DNA of 64,000 bases from Ascidia mentula. Lineage: Eukaryota; Chordata; Ascidiacea; Phlebobranchia; Ascidiidae. The DNA lies in NCBI GenBank assembly GCA_947561715.1, contig OX387197.1, positions 7,437,001-7,501,000 of the forward strand, written 5' to 3'. The translations under genes and the position numbers were made by a program. This document shows positions 22,808-35,200 of this stretch, one piece after another. The notes under the pieces are model-generated. The model did no database searches. It had not been told where the DNA came from and saw nothing but the letters and a program-made list of their open reading frames with translations. Within the stretch, counting starts at the first letter, position 1, and every line of letters starts with the position of its first letter.

Positions 22808-22890
22808 TCATGCAGAGGAAATTTTCAACTTAACGTTCAAGATGACGAATGTTCATGTGATGAATTCATCCTAACAAGCGGAAAATGCCT
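22808..22890 (+). pseudogene. Orphan exon-like segment, EGF-like Cys pattern
   Basis: A frame bounded by TTTGCAG at the 5' side and GTAAGG at the 3' side encodes 27 residues with the pattern ECSCDEFILTSGKC, resembling the second half of an EGF-like module. No partner exons were found on the plus strand nearby. It may be a stray exon of a lost gene or chance. Confidence 0.25.
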
Positions 22891-23987
22891 GTAAGGAAAT
22901 AAGACCATTAACTTTACGTTTATAAGGTCGCGGTATAACAAGCAGTAAAAATGAAATAAACACTTCCGGTCCACATTTTAACCAGCTGTTTTGGGCCCGG
23001 TTTGTCCGTACTAACACGAAGTGCTGACCTTAACATTTTAGGTAATTTATACATTTTACAAACTCCGAAATTACAAATAATTGTCTTAGTTTATGAAGTT
23101 AACCGAAGTAACACTCTGTTTATTTGCAACTGTTTTCATTGAGAAATGCAATTAGCAGTACTTCAGTTATGATATATTATGAAAAGTTAGCCTACTTAAC
23201 AAGAAACAAAGACTAATTTCCCCGTAAAAGTGTTATATGGAGATGGATTAAAAATTCACATTACGCTGAAAGAGGTTTGTGAACACTTTAGCGTCAAATT
23301 GACCCGATTTTCATCAATTGGAAACCGAATAACCTACTTCAACAAGGCTTACTTTGAACCTGGAAAAAATTACGAAGCGTGTCAAATAATAGGCAGTCAT
23401 AAGAACTCTTGAAAAACATAGAGGACTGGAAATAAATGAGCTGCCTTCAGTTTTTGTCTAACATGAGATTCTATTGTGCCACAACAAGGATGGAAAGAGC
23501 CGACCTCTGGACGCAAGGCTGAACCAAAATAGCAGAAAGTGGATTTTATTGTGGATACACGGACGGAAAGCGAACAGAGAAAATATTAAGCTAAACTTTT
23601 TTTGGTAATTTTAAAACTGTAGCAGTCAAGTTATGAATTACAGTAAGTTATAGTGGATGCTAAAATACTACGTGGAAATATAACACGATATTAAAACAGT
23701 TGAGAAACAATAAAACAAAAATCCATAATTTTGAAACATCAGCTTGAAAAAAAATAAGAGCATGGGCACCTGGCTATCAGAATCCAGAATCTACTTACGT
23801 ACGAGACAATACACATAAGGAAAAAGGTTTTTGTTGAACGCTGTAGAATTTAATAAAATGTTGAATTGGTCAAATTAGGTACGAGCTGTGATCGCCAAGT
23901 AAGGACTGGCGCAGTAGGGCGATCGTGCCAATCATGCCGTTGTATGAAACAATACTGCGTTGGTCCAACTAGGTGGCACTTTTCTAA

Positions 23988-26217
23988 TTACTTATACGTT
24001 AGCAAATATGACGGATAGACGCTGGAATCACGGAACACAACATAAATGGAGGGAGTTTGAATATTGTCCACTACACTGTCGAACGGTGACCCATCGCTTT
24101 GCATTGGTGCGACATTGGTCTGACTATTTCCAACGCAAAAAGTTCCTGTGATAACTTCAGCAAGAAACATGCAGCGGTTTCCTTGTTGATCTTGGGTGGT
24201 ATAATTATGAGAATAGTTGGAAGTTGTTGCAAAGTAAACTCCTTTGCCGAACATTGTTGCTGAGCAAGGAACAAAAGCGGTTAGATACATGAGTTTTCTA
24301 GATAAATACAATCTTCTTCTGCGCTTGAAAGGATCACCAAAGCTACAAACGAATATTAACTACTCCCACAAATTCGTATTGGCATTAAATCCAAAATTTT
24401 GGAAAAGTAAGGCTTTGTGTTTAACATCATACAAACAAAATTATAATAGTTGTGTAAAGATCATTAGGGGTAACAGAAAGGCATAATTTTTTTCACTTGA
24501 ATATTTTATCTACCGTTTTTGCCAGCATAACTTCTGTCGAACCCGTGTTGAAGGATTTTGTCGCACGTGGCCTGATCTGTTCCATGAAAGAGATCTTTTG
24601 TGACCGATTGCTGGTTGCTCAATTTAGATTCAACTTTCTTTTTTTGAGCTTGAAACTGATTCCAAAGGGTTGGATTCTGTATTCGCTCCAACTAAGAGAC
24701 AATGAAACTTCTATTATAAGTGTACTTAATTAAAAAACAGAGATCACATTGGTGAAACGTGCGTTAAAATGTTTGTCCCGCCGGGGTGAAAATAATGTTA
24801 TACCTTTCACTTAGTGCAATTTATAAATGTAACAAAAATTGCTGAGACTGTTTAAGCTATCGATCTGAAAATATGTGTTATCCACTACATACATATAGCA
24901 GTTGTGTGTGGTAAGATCTTTCGAATGAAAACAGACTCACAGTAACAACATTCAAAGCCCGGCTTGCTGTAAATAGTTGAGTGATTGTTTGATATTCTCC
25001 TGTGTTTGCTTGAACCTTCACTCTTTTGCAAATAAGACTGCTCATATCCTCCCACGTGGACGGGGTCGGAGCTAAATAAAAAAAAAGTTTTTATTTTTAT
25101 TTTTTATTTTTAATGGGTTATTGGTCGTTGGCGCTTGGTACTAACAACAGCTTTTTAAGAGCACCTATAACCGTTGTAATCTGCCACTGATAGAAAGTAT
25201 GTAGTCTCCACTGTAAAAACTCTTGGCATTATATAAGTTGCTTGCTTTTAGTTACCATATGGAATACTACATTTTGTACCAAATACAAAATTATGGAATT
25301 TACATTCAATTGAGTGTCTTTAAACATAGTTGATTTGTATTAACATAAACTTACTGTCAACACTTGAGGATGAATTTCTTTGTATTGTCATCACTACACC
25401 ACCTGCAGTTGCTTCCATTTTTGCAAAATCGATCGAACATTGAACTTTTGCCCCTTGCTTATCCAATGTAACTTTGGCTGTTCCTTTTTCATTTCTCTGT
25501 TTAAAATTGCACAAGTCACAGCCGAATAAACACTTCGCCAATCGCTCATGCGCGTATTATTTCTACCTTGAAAGCGTTTTCCAACTCATAGTTCACTTTA
25601 AGGGAAAATTCCTTCATTTTGGAATCATTTTTGTCCATATATTTCCACATCACATATTCGGATATGTGAAACGCCTGTTTAAACTCATGGATTATGTTGT
25701 TTGCTTCAGTATAAGCCTCCATCACGTTTTGCCGTAATCCTTGTATAGTCAGCTCTCTGGCAAAGGAACGTAAATATGTATTGAATCCTTACCACGTTCT
25801 GATTCTCACTTCAAACCCTAATGTTTGCTTACTTGTTTGAAGTCTTTTCGATGAGGACCTTCTCGTTTTCCATGAGTTGAAGCAATGCTTGTTGTTCTTC
25901 CGCAGTCAGATCGTCTATTGCGTCGTTTTCAATTTTCTTCGTGATGCTCATCTCATCAACAACATCTTGAACATCCTCAAAAGCCTTTAAATGTTGTCCA
26001 GTGAGTAATGTAATTTTGTCTATCCTACATTAAGTGGGGTTTTCCTGTTAAATAGAAAACCCAAACAGGAACACCACACAGGAATATGACAAACTTCCAA
26101 CCTTATCAACATCTCTCTTCTTCCACGAGCAGAACAGAATCCGAACAACTTCACGTTCAACCAAACTTCCTTTTTTTGGCAAAATGGAACGAGGTTTCGT
26201 TTGGGGTTTGGTGTTAC
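23988..26217 (-). other. P2 KH-like module, WWE and ART catalytic domain
   Basis: Exon near 26217-26099 has [15 protein letters not shown], and 25987-25834 and 25757-25566 complete a KH-like module. WWE residues run from YVMWKYMDKNDS to CSIDFAKMEA (25670-25354). Exon 25072-24941 links to the ART. The transferase exons 24691-24514 and 24259-23988 carry LFHGT (triad His), GVYFATT (triad Tyr) and TPSIYVVFRD (triad Ile in place of Glu). H-Y-I predicts mono- rather than poly-ADP-ribosylation. The protein ends in LLTYK. Confidence 0.88.
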
Positions 26218-29200
26218 CTTTAATATGTTCAGAAAGTACATTTCAAGAAGCATAAGGACTTTGCTACTATTAATTGGTTAAAATAAAGATGAGATCTTTA
26301 AGATCCAATACCCTACGGTTCTGTTTGCTTTAGAGTAACTGTTCTCAAATTAATCAAGAAACAATCAGTTAGTCCTCAAATAACTACAATTCAAAATACA
26401 AACACAATGCAAAACCCAAGGAACAGTGACGCTTGCGTCACGCAATTACGAACAGGATTGTAGAAATTAGGAGTTTTTCAATACAGGAAGCAAAAATGGC
26501 CACGAAAGATAATTTTACCACTAACAATAAAAATACCTCTTTGAAAAAAACATGTATTTACATTTAGGTTCAATATATTAAATTTGCTCACTAGCAAGCC
26601 CGATTGCAGATAATACGGCGGTTCCAGCGTTTTTAACTTTCGTCAATAAGCCTGTGGATTGGGAAGGCTGACGAAATATTTCACGTTGAAAGTCAGGCAG
26701 CATGTTTCCTTGGAATACGTACACACTGATCTTTTTTAGGTTTTTTGGGTTGGTTTTGTCAAACTTGTCGATTGCCGCAGCAAGACTTTTTGCCACCACC
26801 GGACTGGAAAGTCCGATTCCACCTGTAATTTTCCAAATTGCGTTGAATTTATTTTCATGAACAACTGCCATGCAAAACTAAAAATAGGGATGTCCGACCT
26901 GTGCCTACTGGTGGAACAGCCAAACTTTTAACACCCAATTTATCAGCTTCACGAAAACAGTCAACAAGGACATTTTCAAGTTGGTTTGGATCGTTCGGTG
27001 TTGCAAGATGCAAAATATATTGGCACAGATTCCCGCCTGTCGTTACTCTCATGCTGTTGGTTTGGCTGATGGGGTTATTTGCGCACTCCTGGACAATTCC
27101 TTGACCCGCCTTGGCCACAAGAGCTTTTCCAACTTGACCTTTGAAATGAAACACACATTCGTTTATCATCCCGCGTGGAATAGACAAATTTTAAAACGAC
27201 AAAATTAGGTAAAACACGCAAGAACATTAAGGAACATTTATGTCTTTAAATCCACAGTAAAACTGGGAATTATACCTGATAGATCAAATTTATTGGTGGA
27301 ATTCACTATTCCAGGACATTTAGTTGAAGTGATGTCTCCTTGTTTGACGATAACTTTAATTGTGTTTCGGTTGACACTGCCTTCTGTGGACGTTGGTGTC
27401 GAAATATTGACTGAAAGCACGTTTTGTGCGGCCTTGAAGCAAACCACACAAACCATTTTGTTTACTGTGTAAATTAAGTCTACTTTTATTTTACAGTTTT
27501 ATACATTTGTTACGTCGTCATGCCTCGATACGTTTTCAAATTAAAGCAAACTTGTAGACAAATTTGTAAATCATGTTTTAGTCAACATACTTATATCAAT
27601 AATATAATTTTTTGCACAGAACGTAAATATAGTATCCACTCATAAATACAACTTCAACACAGCTGCATTAAACAGAAATACCAGTTTATTTAAGGTGCTA
27701 AAAAATAATTTGCAAGGAATGGCAAAAGCACGGAGTAAAAATCAATTATTTTTATTGCGGCATATAACACCTACCGCTATAGTTGAGCTGTCACCAGAAT
27801 AAATCACCAGATGGATGGTTTGCAAACTGCTGCCCTCGAAGTTTCCCACAACCTCATCAAATACCTTGATTACTTCTTGCGATGGATATTTGAATCCCCC
27901 GGCTCCTAAGGACGGGAAAGCGATTGACGAATAACCGCTGTTATCGGCTTTGTCAAGACAAGACTTAATCGCTTCTTGCAAGAATTCTTCCCCATTGTAA
28001 GGATTGTAGTTTCCGAACATCACGTGATACACCTCTTGGCAGGAAAGGTTAAACCCAGGGGTTGGAACAACGTCGCCCAGTTTAAGATTTTTATGACTGG
28101 CAGCTAAACAGGCTGCCTGAATAGAAGGAAAAAAAACAATGGCATATTTTGTGCGGAAAACAATTCGCAATTCCATTCTTTGTTATGAGTACCTTAAGAT
28201 TGTTTCCAGCCTGACGGAGTAAAGTCTTAGAAATTGCCGATCCCTGGCAGTCAGCAAAGTTAGCTGGAGTGGTTGATGTCACTATCACATCAGCCTTAAA
28301 GAATAATAACTTAATGCTATCACCAAATAAAACGTTTTTTTTACAGCTGAAACCAATATTTCTTGCAATAGTTTTACAAAACTAGTTTTGCTGTCTTGGT
28401 GGTGTTTCTAAGGAGGAATTTTCCGCAAACTCAGATTTAATGAATACGTAAACTTGTTTTTTTAATCAAAATTGATGTCGATTTGAGTAGTCGCATCAAC
28501 AAATTTCTTTCTTCGGTGACATCCTAGAGTTACCTGAAATGTTGTAATGTCGCTGACAATCACATTTAGCTGGATTTGATTTTGTCTTTCCCGAGCTGTT
28601 CGTTGTGGATTTGACCTCTTCTGCAATTAAGAGAAGATTGCAAAATCTGTTGCACCGATATTGGCTTTCAAACCTTTGGAACCGGTGCTGATCTTAAATG
28701 TTCAATTGTGTTTGTAGTTTCAAATCTGTTGACAGCTTTGAGAGATTTTTCGAATTCCTTCACAGTTTCCATCTTTGACATTTCAACCAAACCAACCTAA
28801 TCGAGAATTATTACAAATAAAACAATAATTTTATTTACAGCATAAAGTGGACAAAAAACAGTCTTTTCATTTATCTCAGTTTTGAATTGTTAACGAACCT
28901 GTTTAAGTGAACTTCTTTTTTCATTGTATGCGACAAAATCCACGATAGCTTGCACAATGATTGGAACACAAACCGACGCTTTGCCCCCGAATATTCCACA
29001 ACTGATAGCGGGAATGGCGATGGATCGCAAATTATGATCTGCCGCTTCGCGAAGACAATTTCTAACGCAGTTTCGAAGATCACGTTTGCAAGCCGGACCG
29101 CTTCCCTGATACCAACTGCAAAAAATGACGTGGATTTAATATATTTGCAAAATGTTGAATTTGGAGTCGATCTTATTAAATCAACTTGTACAACTAATGC

Positions 29201-32200
29201 TAGCTGAAAATATATTTAGGTCAAGTAATGCAAAAATAATCAACAAAAAATACAAAAATAGTGCTGTAAATTATATTACGTTGGTCCAACTGTGTGAATT
29301 ATTCGTTTAAAATGAAGATTCCCGGATCCTGTGCTTACAGCTTGGCCAGCCTCCAACCTTCCGCCTAGTTTTTGCTGAGCTCGCTGCATTTCTGCTTGTA
29401 TTCCGTGTCCCCCTGCACAGAACAAGTCAACGATTCTCTAAGTAATTTAGATCAGGTAATTTGTTGCAACTATAATGACTAAATGCCAAGTAATAATAAA
29501 GAATAGAAATAAATAAATAACTAAATGGACAAAATTCTACAACACCTTTTCTCAGAATAGCTCCAGAAACTCCACCAGGTCGCAGTTCAAGTTCAGTATT
29601 AGATGCGTTAACAATTGCATCATATTTTACTGTGGTGATGTCGCTCACTAACAGACTGATTTTAACGTTGGAATCTGGAATTGTGACTGTTGCCCTCGTA
29701 TCCGGCTAAATTAATTTTTATATTTGTGCGAAAATTGCTTGTAAAACCACTAGTTTATGTTATTGCTTTAAAAAAGAGACATCCTTGGAAAACACTGGTA
29801 TAGTTTACACACGTTCTTGTAGCATTCTTTCATATATAATGTGGCACATGAAGGTAAATAAGCAGTAAAAGTTATCAACACATTTTCATTTACCGAACTG
29901 TGCGATGCAGATACGGTTTCTTCATCCTGGGAATCTATGACCCCGATGCAGTGATTTTTTGTAGCAATCGTCTCAATTTGCTCTCGACCTCTTCTGCCTC
30001 GGAAATATACCGGCATCCCTGGATTCTGGATCGACTTTTCCATGATCGTTAATTCGGATACAACTTCCTCCAGACAAACTTGAACTAAACAAATGGAATA
30101 AGTTGTTTAAAAATGTGGGTTTGTCTGATGCAAATATCAAAAACTAATTTGTAATTTAATTATCCAAACTTAGTAAACTGGCTGGAAACCAGCACTGATG
30201 CACGTAATGGTCAGCTTTAATTATAAGAATATTCTTACCATCCATTGCATGTTTGGTCTTTCCTTTCACCAACACAACCGACTCGTCTGGCTTAAAAACC
30301 AGCCTGACTTCCTTCAACATTTTACTGCTGTCCTTGTGTGACTTTAAACCATCTTGCAGGTATTTGATGACGTAGCTAGGTCCCCTAAACGATTTGGTGA
30401 CGACCACATTTTCGCCGATGTGACTGCAGACATCATTATAGGCTTTGCGAACAGCTTGCGTCAAACCGACCACGTCAATACTTGATTTGGGAATCTTGAA
30501 AAATTTACCGATTGGCACTTGTTACTGGTGCTTGACATAATAATTTCTTTAAAAGTATTCGTTTATTTTCAAACTTTTATATATTCAAGATTCGTTTATT
30601 TTCAAACTACTTTTATATATTCTACTTTCAGTGTAATCGAACACAAAAAATGTGTCGCTTACATTCACATAAACCTGCACAGCGCCGGAAGAGCACACGT
30701 TCTGTTTCAACCTTTTCCACTCCGGTGTATTGATCACTTCTTGAAACCCTTCCTCTACTTCAAGTGTGTTTTGCTCCACAATCTCGGCAAGGGATGTCTG
30801 GGCTTTCTCAAATTCACTGGAGTCGGAATAGATGAGACAAACCTCATCCGATTTCAGCTGAACTGACGCTAGATAGAACAAGACACATAGGTAAGTAAAG
30901 TGGAGCCAATAATATGATTTATGTGAGCTGCAGGCAGATGGCCACTGTTTCGACCTACAAATCGGCAAAGTCGTCTAGAAGAGTCACACCAAGCTGCACT
31001 GATAAGACCTTATGGGTCAAAACAGTGGTCATCTGTCCGCAGCTCACAGAGGACATATAAGTTTCAGTCAGTGTATGATAGGTTTAGACATTTAGACATT
31101 TCGGAAAAACTTGCAGAGGCAACTATAGACGTTTTACCTCTGCCTTCACATGATTTTGGGTCCGTTGTACAACCGCAATTTAACGCCTATATGGCACAAG
31201 TAAACCAAGAAAATGTTATTGTCAAAATGTGATTATACAGCCCAAGGCAAATGATTCAATGATTTGCAGTATAGAGTCTTTAATTCCCATCACACGACCG
31301 CCTCACTTTTATTCTTAACCATTCGGGATTTCTTCAAATAAACTAATATACATTGCTTCTTGCATTATAAGAGGTGTTTTTTCATCCTATCTGCATGTTA
31401 TAATGGTGCGGAATTTGCCACAGCGCGAAGTGGACCATGTACTGCCTAAAGCGAATGCTGCTGACCAGCAGGTCAGCAAAAAATACTTTCTTTTTGACAA
31501 TAATTATACAGGAAAACTGATGCCCCCACCACAATGCTATATAGTTAATGTTGACCACACATACCGAATATTTGATCGCTGCCAAATTGAGATTGTATTA
31601 TTTGCCTCACGTCAACTGCACCAGGTTGTAATCCGTCAACCTCACTTTTCAGTGACGTAAGCAGATATTCTGATCGACTTCCCATATTAGGCAAGGTGCG
31701 TGTTGTGAGTTCCTTAACAACAAAACTAAATGTTGTTACAGATAACCAAAGAAAATATATGCCATATTTTTTATTGAATCTTAATAATCTAAAATGTGTA
31801 AGTTTCAGATTGAAGTCTGCTGGTTGTATTGAATCTTTTATTTTACACAACCAAAGCCTTTTACGGTATGTATTGCATTTTGGTTTACAAGTTTACAAGT
31901 AAAACACAGAAATACAACCATTAAACTTATTAACTTGGAAGGATTAAGATTTACCATCATGCCGTTGGTCATTTTTGTCTTGGCTTCCTCCACATTTGAC
32001 CTTGGACCCTTGAACTTGATCAATCCTTGTTTATCTCCTGTTTCTTCAGCTCTTATCTCTACATCATGTTGCACTTCTTGGTCGATTCGTCTGATGACGT
32101 TGCATTCAAGAAGAGCTCTGGTACCAAAGTAACCAACAGTAAGTAGAAGCAAACGCGCAAGAATTTTAATTAAAAGCCAGCACTTAAACCATTCTTTCCT

Positions 32201-35200
32201 TTTCTTCCTGTAAAAAGTAAATACTCATTTTTCGTAACTAACCGATAGTTATGTATGGGAAACTTCACCGATTGTTCTGTGACGTCACACTTCCTTTTAA
32301 TGTACTGCAAAACTTCTTTCACGTCATTTTCCATTCCCGTAACCACAACTTGACCTTGATCCCTTACGCCCCATCTGTCAACAACAAAAACAATATAAGC
32401 CGCCATAGACTCGCCCAGGTTTTGACGCTGGATACAAAATTCAACAGTCAACAGGTACAAATATTTGAATCTCAGTTACGAACCAATAATTTTTGTGGTG
32501 TTGTACAGGACATTTTGAAACATTGGCATTGGTTTGGTGCATTAATGCGATAAAAATATATTCTGGTGGTCGTACACAGCCAATGAAAGAAAAGTGTATA
32601 AACAATGAGTTACGCAAGGTTTAAATCACCTGATGTAAACCTCAACCCATTTGTCTTTTTCCACATCAATCCTCATATATTCATGGTCTTCGTTCCAGTT
32701 CATAGTTGTGCGGAGATTCATGAGGTTGTTGGAATCGTACGTGGCCGACTTCGTGCAGAACTCCTTGAAAAACTCGTCCATAATCGAAACGCACTTTTCT
32801 TCAAATTTCTTCTGGTCGTATTTTATGTCTTCGTCCAATTCCTAGCAAGAAATTTTGCAATTTTCTATTCGTTGCGAGTAAGAAAAGAAATTATAAAAGT
32901 TTTGCGGCATTGCTGGCTTGTAATATGTCGGAACTTTTTATGAAATTGTTGGTTATAAAATGATTCTGACTCAGTCAGAAAAATAAACACTTGGTAAAAA
33001 TGTGAGAAACTGAAATTATCTCTTTTCCGACGCAGAGCGACATAACTTATCGTTACCTCAATGCTTGGACGGAAGCAGAAAATAACTTCGTTCATTCTTT
33101 CAGTTATCTCCAACTCACACAAAGCTTCAAGATCTTTGTGCAACTTTTCGAACCCCTTTCTTGACTTTCTTACGTACTTAATGACGTCAGCTTCGACTTT
33201 CGGGGAATCCCGAAACTCTTTGACAGCGGTTCCTGCGAAATAATTTTGGAAATGCGAACATTAATTTTCAAACGTTTAGCTGCAACTTGCAAAGACTTTC
33301 AATTTGCGAGTAATTACGCGTTTGTTATTCTCTGAATAATGTTAAAAAAACACCGAAAGCCAATCGTGCAAAACAACTCACGTTTTTTTCGAGGTCGCTT
33401 TTCAGATTTTTGTGGACTTTTCTTCTTTGAACGACCTTCAGTGTCGCGCCGCTCATCAGCATTTTGCCTTTTCTGCTGTTTTTCGCCTTTTCTTGCTTTT
33501 TCACCAACTACGTTTACCTTACGTGGACTTTTCTTCGATTGTCTTGATGTGCTGTGCTTGCTAGGTTCGGGTTCGTCTGATTCGCAACTTTCATAAGTTT
33601 CGTCGCTGTAGTCACTGCTATCGTTCGCTTCCACAATGTTGCGAAAAAAAAGGGAAATATCCACAGTTTTCCTGTTTACCAAGAATTCATCTTTATCGCA
33701 AACCTTCTCAGCGTCTGGAAAAATAAATGACAGAAAACGTTACCGCCCGCTGCAAAGCAAACTCTTTTATGTAAACATGTTTTCTTTTTCTACGATAAAA
33801 AGTTTATCAGCTTGGTTTTAATTATTAATCATTCGTTAGGAATTTGCAATAAGTCCAGTCCACAACAAATGAAAATCTCCAAAATCGCATGGAAAATTAG
33901 GGCGATAAAGTAATTAAGCCAAGAGCACGATACAGTAACTCGACAACGATATTTCGTCCTGCAACCTTTGTAATCGGCGAAGTAAACAATAGCTGAAGTG
34001 CTCCCTGCTATCTTTTCCACTTTGGTAACTTTGCCTCCGCCCTTCTTCTTGTTCTGGAAAGCCAACTTGAGGGCGTCGTTCTTAATACTTTTGGGTAGGT
34101 TTTCCACTTTCAAGCAGTCGCTTCGACACATGGCGTACCCCTGGTATCGAAAGAGGGAATAATTAAAAACAATGAGTGCCCCAATTTTTTTTGTCATGAA
34201 TTGGAACATATTTAGTTGTTAGGGTATGTGCTTGTTAGAAAGCTTCCTGGCATTTTAATCTAAAAAATAGCTTTCGCATACGTGCAATGTTATGGAAATG
34301 GTTTATAGGATATAAACACCAAGTTGGTTACATTTAGTGTAATAAACTGGTGGTTATCTACTTATGTTCTCTTATCCTCTAATAAGTACATTTTTTATAA
34401 AAACGACATTTACATATATTCGAAGTTGGACCACGTCTAAAGACTAGATCTGAGTTTCTAAACATTAGTTTAATGTAGGCCAGTGTTTCCCAACCGGTGG
34501 TACGCGTAGCACTAGCGGTACGCGACGGCATTCTAGGTGGTACGTGAGCACCTTTCGGTATTTTGCCGAAATAGTTCGAATTTAAAAAGTCGTAAGTGAT
34601 CCCAAAATGTTCGTTACTTCATCCCCTAGGTTACTTTGTAACACTCATCTAGGTGGTACGCGTCGAGATTGTTTGGTACGCAACCACAAAATGGTTGGGA
34701 ATCACTTATTGTTGGCGGTGCAGGTTAGTGTTGTAGTGGGGTATAGGACTCACTTTGGGGTCGTACTCATCGAGGTCTGCGCTTTCAATTTCCTGTAGTA
34801 TACTGTCTATATCTGTTTGCGGCAATATAAAAATAACAACCACTGAAGTTAGGAAAATCAACAAGCACTGGTTGGAAACCCGCACTTACCAACTTCATCG
34901 TTGAACGTAACCAGAAACGCGGAGTTTTCCAACTCGGTTATTTCAAAAGATACGCCATCGTCTAAGTCACAGCACTCCATTAGCGCCTCAACACCATCTG
35001 TATCGTCGAATGAGCCCTATGGAAATTTACGTAAGAACTTTAAAGCCTTCACTTTTTTCTTTTATTGTATTTTTACCTCCAGCAGTAAACGATCCCTGAA
35101 CATTTCAGGTACTGTCTTTGCGACAACATTCATTTTTTCTTCGTCGATGTTGATGCTTTTGGCGGTTACGGCTTCGTCGGCGCCTGTTTTTTTTTCATGA

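Larger units (their letters stand above)
22126..23987. other. Interval between CCDC24 and P2
   Basis: No complete gene was recognised. It holds a direct duplication ACGTACTTTCTTCTATTGA (x2, 22467-22504), an isolated exon-like Cys-rich segment at 22808-22890 (plus), and AT-rich sequence that must include the 3' UTR of P2. Confidence 0.4.
29894..33714 (-). other. P2 charged linker and KH-like array
   Basis: Exon 33714-33378 is a Lys/Arg/Glu/Ser-rich disordered linker. Exons near 33232-33058, 32844-32632, 32378-32214, 32118-31954, 31725-31558, 30870-30660, 30507-30237 and 30086-29894 follow. They encode alternating strand-helix modules such as [37 protein letters not shown] and [19 protein letters not shown], which resemble the KH-type repeats between the RRMs and macrodomains of PARP14. 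The KH label is by position and pattern and should be taken as inference. Confidence 0.65.

Noticed and set aside
34473-34715. 8-bp target duplication for the hAT-like element
   Set aside because: The adjacent octamers do not match; a partial match exists only a few bases away.
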